Of a stretch of DNA of 20,329 nucleotides, positions 11,825 through 19,629 are shown in pieces. Each line of letters starts with the position of its first letter. The first letter of the stretch is position 1. Below the pieces are notes generated by a model. The model ran no database searches. It was given only the letters and a program-made list of their open reading frames with translations, and was not told where the DNA came from. The translations under genes were made by a program, and so were the position numbers. This stretch comes from a virus, in the IMG/VR virus record IMGVR_UViG_3300048033_001309, positions 1 through 20,329 of that record. One strand, 5' to 3'.

Positions 11825-14242
11825 ATGGCAGAAATGTTACCCAGCGGCGTATTCCCAAGCCAGGCAGTATCAAGCGCTGAAAAATCTTCTCCTGAATATG
11901 GTAGAGAAGTAGCAAAGGCGATTGAGTCAGAATGGTTTAAAAGAGATTCGGGAAGCGTTCGCTTTTATGCAAACAGGGATAACTATCATAGATTGAGATT
12001 GTATGCACGCGGCGAGCAAGATATACAAAAGTATAAAGATGAATTATCAATTAATGGTGATTTGTCTTATCTTAATTTAGATTGGAAACCTGTACCAATT
12101 ATCCCGAAGTTCGTGGATATTGTGGTAAATGGAATTAGTGAAAGAATGTTTGACATTAAAGCATACTCTCAAGATCCATATTCTATAGAAAAAAGAACAC
12201 AATACGTAGAGGATATCTTAATTGATATGCGTTCTAAGAACGAAAAAATGCGAGTACTTGAAGCAACTGGCATTGATACGTTTAGAACCGACCCAAATAA
12301 ATTACCTGAAACTGAAGAGGATTTAGAGCTGCACATGCAGTTAGAATACAAGCAGTCTATTGAAATAGCAGAAGAAGAAGCTATCAGTAATGTTTTAGAC
12401 CATAATAAATACGATTTACTTAAAAAGCGTTTAGATTATGATTTAGTTACTATAGGCGTTGCTTGTGATAAAACATCTTTCAATACAGCCGAAGGTATTA
12501 AAATTGACTATGTAGATCCAGCTGATTTAGTTTACTCATACACAGAATCACCTTATTTTGATGATTTATATTATGCAGGTGAAATAAGAAGAGTAAGCAT
12601 ACCAGAACTTAAAAAACAATTTCCGGACTTAACAACAGAAGACATTAAAGAAATCGAGGGCACAGGAAGTAACACCCTTTTATATAATAAGTCTTACGCT
12701 GCTTCGGATTCAACAGATAATAATCATGTATATGTATTGTATTTCGAATACAAGACTTTCATGGATCAAGTATATAAAGTAAAAGAAACTGCTACCGGTG
12801 CTGAAAAAGCAATCGAAAAAGATGACACATTCAACCCACCAGCAGACGCGAGAGCAAGATTCAAAAGAGTTAAGCGATCGATTGAAGTACTTTATGAAGG
12901 CGCAAAAATTATTGGCCACAATAAAATACTTAAATGGCAACTCGCAGAAAATATGACAAGACCTAAGTCTGATACGACTAAGGTAAACATGTCTTACAAT
13001 ATTGTAGCACCACGTATATATAAAGGAAAGATTGAATCTTTAGTTGGTAGAATGACTTCGTTCGCTGATATGATTCAACTTACACATCTTAAAATACAAC
13101 AAGTACTTTCAAGAATGGTTCCTGATGGTGTTTATTTAGATGCTGATGGTATTGCAGAAATTGATTTAGGTAACGGAACAAATTACAATCCACAGGAAGC
13201 ATTAAATATGTATTTCCAAACAGGTTCTGTTATTGGTAGATCAATGACGCAAGACGGTGAATTTAATCACGGTAAAGTTCCTATTCAAGAATTACAATCG
13301 TCAGGAAGTAATGCTAAAATTGGCAGCTTAATTAATTCTTACAATTACTATCTAAACATGATTAGAGATGTAACGGGATTAAATGAAGCTAGAGATGGTA
13401 GTACCCCTGATAAGAATGCTTTAGTAGGTTTACAAAAACTTGCTGCTGCTAATTCAAATACAGCTACTAGACATATATTACAATCTGGATTGTACTTAAC
13501 ACTTAGAACAGCTGAAAATATTTCTCTTCGTATTTCTGATGTATTAGAATACGGTAATACAGAACAAGCATTTATAAAAGGCATCGGTAAATTCAATGTA
13601 GCTACCCTTCATGAAATAAGCGATCTATTTATTCATGACTTCGGAATATTCTTAGAATTAGCACCGGACGAAGAAGAGAAGCAAAGACTTGAAAATAATA
13701 TTCAATTAGCTATTCAAAGAGATCAAATTAACCTTGAAGATGCTATTGATATTAGAAACGTTAAGAATCTTAAGTTAGCTAATGAGCTACTTAAATTAAG
13801 AAGACGTAAGAAGTTTGAACAAGACAGAAAAGTTCAAATGCAAAATATTCAAGCGCAAACACAATCAAACGCTCAGGCTGCTCAAGCTGCTTCACAAGCT
13901 AAGATACAACAAGAACAGGGTGTAGCCGCATCTAAGATTCAAATCAATAAAGCTCAAATGGAATTTGATATTGCTAAGCTAGAAAGAGAAGCGGCTATCA
14001 AGAAAGAGCTTATGATGCATGAATTTGAGTTAAACATGAAGCTTAAAGAAGCTGATTTAAACGTAATAAATACTAAAGAGAAGTATAAGGAAGACCGCAA
14101 AGACAAACGTACTAAAATTCAAGCCTCTCAACAATCTGAGTTAATTGAACAACGTAAAGGAAATGCGGGACCTAAAAACTTTGAATCTGCCGGTAATGAT
14201 GTATTAGGCGGATTTGGTTTGGAATCATTCGAACCTAAATAA
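11825..14242 (+). CDS. Portal protein
   Basis: This 805-residue portal forms the dodecameric ring at one capsid vertex through which DNA passes. It directly follows terL (ATG immediately after TAG). Diagnostic segments are RLYARGEQDIQKYKDEL with WKPVPIIPKFVDIVVNGISE near the N-terminus, VDPADLVYSYTESPYFDDLY in the wing region, and MIRDVTGLNEARDGSTPDKN followed by LVGLQKLAAANSN in the stem/crown region, which is well kept in portals of this phage type. Residues from ~640 on form a long Gln/Ala-rich helical region (QNIQAQTQSNAQAAQAASQA and on) that would extend as a barrel into the capsid, as in other podovirus portals. Length matches the ~800 residues of crAss-like portals. Confidence 0.9.
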   Translation: MAEMLPSGVFPSQAVSSAEKSSPEYGREVAKAIESEWFKRDSGSVRFYANRDNYHRLRLYARGEQDIQKYKDELSINGDLSYLNLDWKPVPIIPKFVDIVVNGISERMFDIKAYSQDPYSIEKRTQYVEDILIDMRSKNEKMRVLEATGIDTFRTDPNKLPETEEDLELHMQLEYKQSIEIAEEEAISNVLDHNKYDLLKKRLDYDLVTIGVACDKTSFNTAEGIKIDYVDPADLVYSYTESPYFDDLYYAGEIRRVSIPELKKQFPDLTTEDIKEIEGTGSNTLLYNKSYAASDSTDNNHVYVLYFEYKTFMDQVYKVKETATGAEKAIEKDDTFNPPADARARFKRVKRSIEVLYEGAKIIGHNKILKWQLAENMTRPKSDTTKVNMSYNIVAPRIYKGKIESLVGRMTSFADMIQLTHLKIQQVLSRMVPDGVYLDADGIAEIDLGNGTNYNPQEALNMYFQTGSVIGRSMTQDGEFNHGKVPIQELQSSGSNAKIGSLINSYNYYLNMIRDVTGLNEARDGSTPDKNALVGLQKLAAANSNTATRHILQSGLYLTLRTAENISLRISDVLEYGNTEQAFIKGIGKFNVATLHEISDLFIHDFGIFLELAPDEEEKQRLENNIQLAIQRDQINLEDAIDIRNVKNLKLANELLKLRRRKKFEQDRKVQMQNIQAQTQSNAQAAQAASQAKIQQEQGVAASKIQINKAQMEFDIAKLEREAAIKKELMMHEFELNMKLKEADLNVINTKEKYKEDRKDKRTKIQASQQSELIEQRKGNAGPKNFESAGNDVLGGFGLESFEPK

Positions 14243-14272
14243 TTTTTTTAACTAATTATATAATATTTTATC

Positions 14273-15493
14273 ATGGCAGATGTACAAGCTAAAGTCGTAG
14301 AAAACGAAGTGCCGTCTCGAGCCGAAGCAGAAGAAACTGTATTAGAAAATGCAGGAGTAAACACGAAGCAAGAAGACGGAACTTATAAAGTTGATCTACG
14401 CAGTAACAATCAAACACAACAAGAAGATGCCGTTCAAGAGCAAAGCGCAGATGAGGTTCCTGTACGCGACGAACCCGAAGCTGGCCAAGAAGTGGTCGAA
14501 GAAATACGGGACGCCGAAGAACCTACCGAAGAAAGCGAAGAACAAGTCTTACAAGAAATAACAGAAGACGATGAACAAAGTGTGCAATTGCAAACACCGG
14601 AACAAACCGCTTCCGGGACTAGCGAAACTGAAAGTCAGCAAGTATCAGATCAAAATCAAGAAGTAAAAATTGATTTACCTGAAGGTGTAGAAAAACTTGT
14701 GGAGTTTATGAACGAAACAGGTGGTACACTTGAAGATTATGTTCGATTAAATGCTGATTATAATAACATCGATGAAAATTCTTTATTACGCGAATACTAT
14801 AAACAAAAGAAAGCGCATTTAAGTAATGAAGAAATTAACTTCTTGATTGAAGATAAATTTTCATTTGATGAAGAAATAGATGATGAGCGAGACATCAAAA
14901 GAAAGAAACTCGCATTTAAAGAGGAAGTTGCAGAAGCACGTAACTTTTTGGAATCGCTTAAGGGTCAATACTATCAAGAAGTCAAGTTGGGTTCTCGATT
15001 AAACCCTGAGCAGCAAAAAGCCGTTGATTTCTTCAATCGATATAACGAAGAGCAATCTTCAACACAACAACTCTTAGAAAGACAAGCTTCAAAGTTTCAA
15101 CAAGAAACCGATAAAGTTTTTAGCCAAGATTTCAAAGGTTTTGATTTTAAGGTAGGAGACAAAAGATATCGTTTTAATGTTAAAGACATAGAAGCTACAA
15201 AGTCAGCACAGAGTGATATTATGAATGCTTTTTCAAACTTTGTCGATACAGACAATACATTGAAAGACGGACATGGTTATCATAAAGCGCTTTTTACAGC
15301 TAGAAATGCAGACGCTATTGCAAATCATTTTTATGAGCAAGGTAAAGCTGATGCAATCAAAACTTTAGAAGCGCAATCCAAAAACATTAATATGGACCCT
15401 AGAAAGTCTGGTGTTATTGAAGCAGGAGGTGCTAAAGTTAGAGTTGTAAGTGGAGAAAATAGCTCGAAACTTAAAATTAAACTTAAAAAATAA
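14273..15493 (+). CDS. Scaffold-like capsid assembly protein
   Basis: This 406-residue protein lies between portal and major capsid genes, the usual place of the scaffold. Residues 1-135 are extremely acidic and Gln/Glu-rich and probably disordered (VEEIRDAEEPTEESEEQ and similar). The middle (~135-300) is helical and charged, and the C-terminus is basic (GGAKVRVVSG, then KLKIKLKK), as scaffolds often use a basic helix to bind the capsid protein. Its low complexity and charge separation fit a scaffold that is lost or cleaved during maturation. No protease gene is visible in the window. Start ATG 14273 has an A/T leader only. The role is inferred from position and composition. Confidence 0.7.
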   Translation: MADVQAKVVENEVPSRAEAEETVLENAGVNTKQEDGTYKVDLRSNNQTQQEDAVQEQSADEVPVRDEPEAGQEVVEEIRDAEEPTEESEEQVLQEITEDDEQSVQLQTPEQTASGTSETESQQVSDQNQEVKIDLPEGVEKLVEFMNETGGTLEDYVRLNADYNNIDENSLLREYYKQKKAHLSNEEINFLIEDKFSFDEEIDDERDIKRKKLAFKEEVAEARNFLESLKGQYYQEVKLGSRLNPEQQKAVDFFNRYNEEQSSTQQLLERQASKFQQETDKVFSQDFKGFDFKVGDKRYRFNVKDIEATKSAQSDIMNAFSNFVDTDNTLKDGHGYHKALFTARNADAIANHFYEQGKADAIKTLEAQSKNINMDPRKSGVIEAGGAKVRVVSGENSSKLKIKLKK

Positions 15494-15505
15494 AACATTT
15501 AAAAA

Positions 15506-16942
15506 ATGGCAGCAGTAACTCCAAGTGCAGGAGGAAATTTAAACGCAGTACCTGCACCGGTAAAACAAACATTAGCAAGTAACTACCTAAACTTTACAGG
15601 TGGTGACAACGATTGGTCTCAGCAATTCTTACCAGACCTATACGAGCAAGAAGTAGAGCGATATGGTGATCGTTCAGTTTCTTCTTTCTTACGTCTAGTA
15701 GGTGCTGAAATGCCAATGTCTTCAGATCAAGTTATCTGGTCTGAGCAAGGAAGATTACACCTTTCTTATGAAGGTGCATCAATCACTGACGCGGGTGTTA
15801 TCACTATCGCAAACAGTGGAACTCACGCAGTACGTGAAGGTCAAACTATCGTACTTTCTGACAAACAAGCTTCGGCTACAGTAATTAAGTGTTACGTTTC
15901 TGCAGTAGCAGCTGACAACACTACACTAACCGTAATTCCTTACACTGGTGGTGCAACTGTAGGTGCAGTAGCAAATTTCGCAACAGCAACTGACGATGCA
16001 GCAAACAAATGTGATTTCTTCGTATTTGGTTCTGAATTTGCTAAAGCTTCTAACGGAATGGGCGATGCAGTTAAGCCAAGCTTCAAATCTTTCACTAACA
16101 AACCAATCATCATTAAAGATCAGTATGAGATCTCTGGATCTGATGCTTCTCAAATCGGTTGGGTTGAAGTAACTGGTGAAGCTGGTCAAACAGGATACTT
16201 ATGGTATATCAAAGCTGAAGGTGATACTAGAACTCGTTTCGAAGATTACTTAGAAATGGCATTGGTTGAAGGTGAAAAAGGTGATTCTAATAACGCTATC
16301 GACGCTATCTTAGGTAGCAACGGTGACGAAGTAGGAACTGAAGGTTTATTTGCAGCAATTGAAGATCGCGGACACGTAACTTCAGGTGTTGTTGGTACTT
16401 CAGCTTCTGACGATCTTGGATCATTTGACGAAATTCTTAAGAAACTAGACAAGCAAGGAGCAATCGAAGAGAACATGCTTTTCGTTAACCGCGAAGTATC
16501 TCTTGCAATTGACGATATGCTTGCAGCTCAGAACTCTTACGGTTCAGGCGGTACTTCTTATGGTGTATTCAACAACCAAGAAGATATGGCTCTTAACTTA
16601 GGATTCTCTGGTTTCCGTCGTGGATCTTACGATTTCTACAAAACTGACTGGAAATATCTTAACGATGCTTCTACTCGTGGACTTATCGATGATATCCGTG
16701 GTGTATTAGTACCTGCAGGAACTTCTTCAGTTTACGATCAAATCTTAGGGAAAAACATTAAGCGTCCGTTCTTACACGTACGTTACCGTGCTTCTCAAGC
16801 TGATGACCGTCGTATGAAGTCTTGGATCACTGGTTCTGTTGGTGGAGCTTCTACTAGCAGCCTTGATGCAATGGAAGTACACTACCTATCTGAAAGATGT
16901 CTTATCGTTCAGGGAGCTAACAACTTCATGTTATTTAACTAA
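15506..16942 (+). CDS. Major capsid protein
   Basis: This 478-residue protein is the likely shell protein, probably with the HK97 fold. It sits right after the scaffold and before a strong terminator. The N-terminal part has QQFLPDLYEQEVERYGDRSV and then FLRLVGAEMPMSSDQVIWSE, followed by a beta-rich insertion (residues ~85-170), and the C-terminal half has GSYDFYKTDWKYLNDASTRG, then VRYRASQADDRRMKSW and a closing HYLSERCLIVQGANNFMLFN, typical of the last strands in this family. Its codons differ from neighbouring genes: Arg is mostly CGT and C-ending Phe/Asn codons are frequent, whereas AGA dominates elsewhere, as expected for a very highly expressed gene. The leader is A-rich (CATTTAAAAAATGG) without Shine-Dalgarno. 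Confidence 0.9.
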   Translation: MAAVTPSAGGNLNAVPAPVKQTLASNYLNFTGGDNDWSQQFLPDLYEQEVERYGDRSVSSFLRLVGAEMPMSSDQVIWSEQGRLHLSYEGASITDAGVITIANSGTHAVREGQTIVLSDKQASATVIKCYVSAVAADNTTLTVIPYTGGATVGAVANFATATDDAANKCDFFVFGSEFAKASNGMGDAVKPSFKSFTNKPIIIKDQYEISGSDASQIGWVEVTGEAGQTGYLWYIKAEGDTRTRFEDYLEMALVEGEKGDSNNAIDAILGSNGDEVGTEGLFAAIEDRGHVTSGVVGTSASDDLGSFDEILKKLDKQGAIEENMLFVNREVSLAIDDMLAAQNSYGSGGTSYGVFNNQEDMALNLGFSGFRRGSYDFYKTDWKYLNDASTRGLIDDIRGVLVPAGTSSVYDQILGKNIKRPFLHVRYRASQADDRRMKSWITGSVGGASTSSLDAMEVHYLSERCLIVQGANNFMLFN

Positions 16943-16954
16943 TAACAAAATATG

Positions 16955-16997
16955 TATAGCAACGGGGTGCCTTCGGGTGCCCCAACGCTATATTTTT
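16955..16997 (+). terminator. Rho-independent terminator after major capsid gene
   Basis: A GC-rich stem GGGGTGCC / GGTGCCCC (two G-U pairs) closes on a TTCG loop. It is extended by outer arms TATAGC / GCTATA separated by a small internal loop, and followed by five T. The rest of the gap is A/T-rich. Confidence 0.85.
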
Positions 16998-17019
16998 AAC
17001 TTTCTTATTTTATTTTATT

Positions 17020-17778
17020 ATGGCAACTAAAAAACAAGCGGCAGCCCCAGCCCAACCAAAGTGGGAAGTAAAAGATAGAGTATATGTACTATCAAGCGGT
17101 AAAACCCCTATTACATATACAATTAAAGGACGTGGTATTTATTGGTTCGATGAAGAACAAGGTTATGAAAGAGAATTAAAGTATACCACAAATCAACGTA
17201 CTCCTTTTGTTGATGAATTTCAAGGAGAAGCACGATTAGGACACATTGTATTTCAAGACGGTGTTTTAAATGTGCCAAAATCGAAAACAGTTTTACAACA
17301 ATTGCTTTCGTTATATCACCCAGACAGAGATCGTGTGTTTTATGAATTTGATCCAGAAACAGTAGCTGAAGATGAATTAGACATGATCGAGCTGGAAATC
17401 GAGGCACTAACTACGGCAGGAAGTATTGATATCGATCACGCTGAAGCAATTATGCGTTCAGAATTAGGAAATAAGGTATCTAATATGTCTTCTAAGGAGC
17501 TTAAAAGAGATTTATTGATTTTCGCTAAGACAAATCCAGGTCTCTTCTTAGAACTTGCCGCAGACGATAATATAAGAATTAGAAATATCGGTGTAAAAGC
17601 AGTTGAAGCCGGTATTATTAAACTTGATGCAGACCAACGTACTTTTAGTTGGGCAAGCAACGGAAGAAAACTGATGACAGTTCCATTTGATGAAAACCCA
17701 TATTCAGCATTAGGCTCATGGTTTAAAACAGATGACGGCATTGAAGTTTTCCAATCAATTGAAAAAAGATTAGAATAA
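17020..17778 (+). CDS. Conserved virion-module protein after the capsid gene, function unknown
   Basis: This 252-residue protein has a short Ala/Pro/Lys-rich N-terminus (1-15), a beta-type part including RVYVLSSGKTPITYTIKGRG (20-39) and GIYWFDEEQGYERELKYTTN, an acidic middle (VAEDELDMIELEIEAL, ~118-133), and a closing segment DQRTFSWASNGRKLMTVPFD then ENPYSALGSWFKTDDG. I recall this closing pattern from proteins just downstream of capsid genes in marine phages. No enzyme motif or membrane segment is seen. It stands alone between two strong terminators, so its dose may be set separately from the capsid and tail genes. A head decoration, head-completion or assembly role would fit its position, but none is shown. 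Confidence 0.6.
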   Translation: MATKKQAAAPAQPKWEVKDRVYVLSSGKTPITYTIKGRGIYWFDEEQGYERELKYTTNQRTPFVDEFQGEARLGHIVFQDGVLNVPKSKTVLQQLLSLYHPDRDRVFYEFDPETVAEDELDMIELEIEALTTAGSIDIDHAEAIMRSELGNKVSNMSSKELKRDLLIFAKTNPGLFLELAADDNIRIRNIGVKAVEAGIIKLDADQRTFSWASNGRKLMTVPFDENPYSALGSWFKTDDGIEVFQSIEKRLE

Positions 17779-17782
17779 CCCC

Positions 17783-17810
17783 GGGGGCCTTCGGGCCTCC
17801 ATTTTTTTTT
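17783..17810 (+). terminator. Rho-independent terminator
   Basis: Stem GGGGGCC / GGCCTCC with one G-U pair and a TTCG loop, followed by a run of nine T after one A. It lies 4 bases past the stop of the preceding gene and 9 bases before the next ATG. This is a textbook intrinsic terminator. Confidence 0.92.
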
Positions 17811-17818
17811 AAAACAAT

Positions 17819-18532
17819 ATGGCAGTTCACGTAAACCATGTATACCGAACGGTTCTTGCTTTTCTAAATAAAGAGCAAAGAGGATTTTTAACACCTGAGC
17901 AATTTAATAGATTTGCTAAGATGGCGCAGCATGATATAATTAATGAAGCTTTTTATGATTATAACCGTGCAGTCCGCAATCAAAATGGTCAAGGGGCTCA
18001 TTCTGAGTACAACCTTATTCATAAGTTAAGAGAAAAATTAGATTTTTTAGTTTCTCAAGCTGAATTAAATAATAGCAACGGTACAATTTCATTGCCAAAT
18101 GATTTATTAAAATTATTTAATGTATCGGTAGGTGACGGAAGTACAAGAACCACAGAGGTTGAAAGGATTACAAGATCTGAACTTAATTATTATAAGGGCT
18201 CGCAATTGGCAGCGCCTGATAAAGACTTTCCTGTGTTTTATCAAGAAGGATCAACAATTAAAGTATGGCCGCAGTCAAATGATATAATTTCATCTGTTAC
18301 TGTAGATTATTTAGCTGACCCGGTAGATCCAAAATGGGCATATACAGGCGGTGGTTCTAGTGCTTATACCTATGATGAAGCTAATTCAATAGACTTTGAG
18401 CTGCATCATAGTGAAGCTCCTAGTGTTGTAAAGAAAATTTTAGCTTATTCCGGCGTTACGGTTAAAGACCCTAATGTTATTCAAATGGCACAGTCAGAGC
18501 AAGCAAGTGAGTTTAATAAAGAAAACGCATAA
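17819..18532 (+). CDS. Head-tail adaptor / tail ring-type protein 1
   Basis: This 237-residue protein begins with a helical part (VNHVYRTVLAFLNKEQRGFL, then TPEQFNRFAKMAQHDIINEA). The middle is beta-rich (GTISLPNDLLKLFNVSV, VFYQEGSTIKVWPQ, VTVDYLADPVDPKWAYTG), and a C-terminal helix HHSEAPSVVKKILAYSGVTV leads to KDPNVIQMAQSEQAS. The helix - beta - helix plan with the ending V-V-K-K-I-L-x-Y-x-G-V-x-x-x-D-P matches adaptor/ring proteins that follow the capsid genes in crAss-like and marine Bacteroidetes podoviruses. It would sit below the portal and start the tail. It begins 9 bases after a terminator, so it needs read-through or a promoter not seen here. Family call is moderate. Confidence 0.6.
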   Translation: MAVHVNHVYRTVLAFLNKEQRGFLTPEQFNRFAKMAQHDIINEAFYDYNRAVRNQNGQGAHSEYNLIHKLREKLDFLVSQAELNNSNGTISLPNDLLKLFNVSVGDGSTRTTEVERITRSELNYYKGSQLAAPDKDFPVFYQEGSTIKVWPQSNDIISSVTVDYLADPVDPKWAYTGGGSSAYTYDEANSIDFELHHSEAPSVVKKILAYSGVTVKDPNVIQMAQSEQASEFNKENA

Positions 18533-18536
18533 TTAA

Positions 18537-19625
18537 ATGGGGCTAATTACAGAAACCAACAGAGAATATTACAACTTAGAACAAACGTTCACGGGTACAG
18601 GTTCATTAAGCGACTTTGTTTTAACATTTGATCCGCTTCCAACTTCTGAAGCTGATTTTAAATTATTTATTGACGGAAGCGAAAAAGCTACTAGCACTTA
18701 TGTGTTTCCTAAATCAGGAACTACAAATACAATAGAGATTGTTCCTGCCCCTGCTGATAATGCTCAAATTAAGGTTGTATTAAACACATCTTCATACGGT
18801 AAATATCAGTACATATCAATGAAAGATTTGGTACGTAATTTCATGATACAGTATATTGGCGATGGCAAATTACTTAATCGCGGAATGAGAAGAGATGTCA
18901 TATTTCATGCTAAAAGAGGAATACAAGAATTTAGCTACGATATAGCTAGAGTAGAAAAAATATTAGAATTCCAAGTTGGTACCACATTAACAATGCCGTT
19001 TCCACAAGACTATGTAAACTATGTTTCTATGTCTTGGGTAGATAAAGTAGGTGTTGAGCACCCAATACCACATGGTAGAATAACTTCAAGACCATCATCA
19101 GCCCCTCTACAAGATAGCTCAGGTAACTTCTTTTTTGATGACGACGAGAGTTTACTAGAATCAACTCCTGTTACAAATCAAAGATTTAAAAAATTAAAAG
19201 ACGAAGCCGGTGATTACTTACTTGACCCCAACTATAATATTGATCGTGTGTTTAAAACAGGAAGTCGCTATGGTGGCGAGCCTGAATTAATGAATGATAA
19301 CGGTATGTTTGTTGTGGACAGTGCGAATGGCAACTTCGCGTTTAGTAGTAATTTACAGGGGGCAATAATCAATCTTAAATATGTTTCAGACGGACTTGGA
19401 ACTGATGACGAGATGCGAATTCATAAATTAGCAGAAGAGGCTTTATATAAGCACATTGCTTTTATGATGGCTAGTAGCATGACACAAATTCCTGAATATA
19501 TTATTAATCGTCTTAGAAGAGACAGAAGAGCGGCAATGCGAAACGCTAAACTTAGATTACAGAATTATAAGCTAGCAGAGCTTACCAATGTTATGAGAGG
19601 TAAGTCAAAACATCTTAAACACTAA
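18537..19625 (+). CDS. Tail ring/tubular-type protein 2 with N-terminal fibre-like beta domain
   Basis: Two parts are visible in this 362-residue protein. Residues ~14-83 (EQTFTGTGSLSDFVLTFDPL, FKLFIDGSEK, TIEIVPAPADNAQIKVVLN) look like the small beta-sandwich module often repeated in phage fibres and appendage proteins. From ~87 the body begins with YGKYQYISMKDLVRNFMIQY and continues with VIFHAKRGIQEFSYDIARVE, PFPQDYVNYVSMSWVDKVGV and RRDRRAAMRNAKLRLQNYK, matching the second ring/tubular protein of this phage type. A role in the head-tail connector or tail tube is likely. Stop of the previous gene and ATG are joined as TAATTAAATG. The domain split is by eye. Confidence 0.6.
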   Translation: MGLITETNREYYNLEQTFTGTGSLSDFVLTFDPLPTSEADFKLFIDGSEKATSTYVFPKSGTTNTIEIVPAPADNAQIKVVLNTSSYGKYQYISMKDLVRNFMIQYIGDGKLLNRGMRRDVIFHAKRGIQEFSYDIARVEKILEFQVGTTLTMPFPQDYVNYVSMSWVDKVGVEHPIPHGRITSRPSSAPLQDSSGNFFFDDDESLLESTPVTNQRFKKLKDEAGDYLLDPNYNIDRVFKTGSRYGGEPELMNDNGMFVVDSANGNFAFSSNLQGAIINLKYVSDGLGTDDEMRIHKLAEEALYKHIAFMMASSMTQIPEYIINRLRRDRRAAMRNAKLRLQNYKLAELTNVMRGKSKHLKH

Positions 19626-19629
19626 TTAA

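Noticed and set aside
14243-14272. TATATAAT-like stretch before the scaffold gene as a promoter
   Set aside because: The gap is only A/T-rich, with no TAnnTTTG or -33 element; it may simply be a leader.
17436-17894. Antisense open frame of 152 codons crossing the second terminator
   Set aside because: Covers the end of one gene, a terminator and the start of another on the opposite strand; no support.
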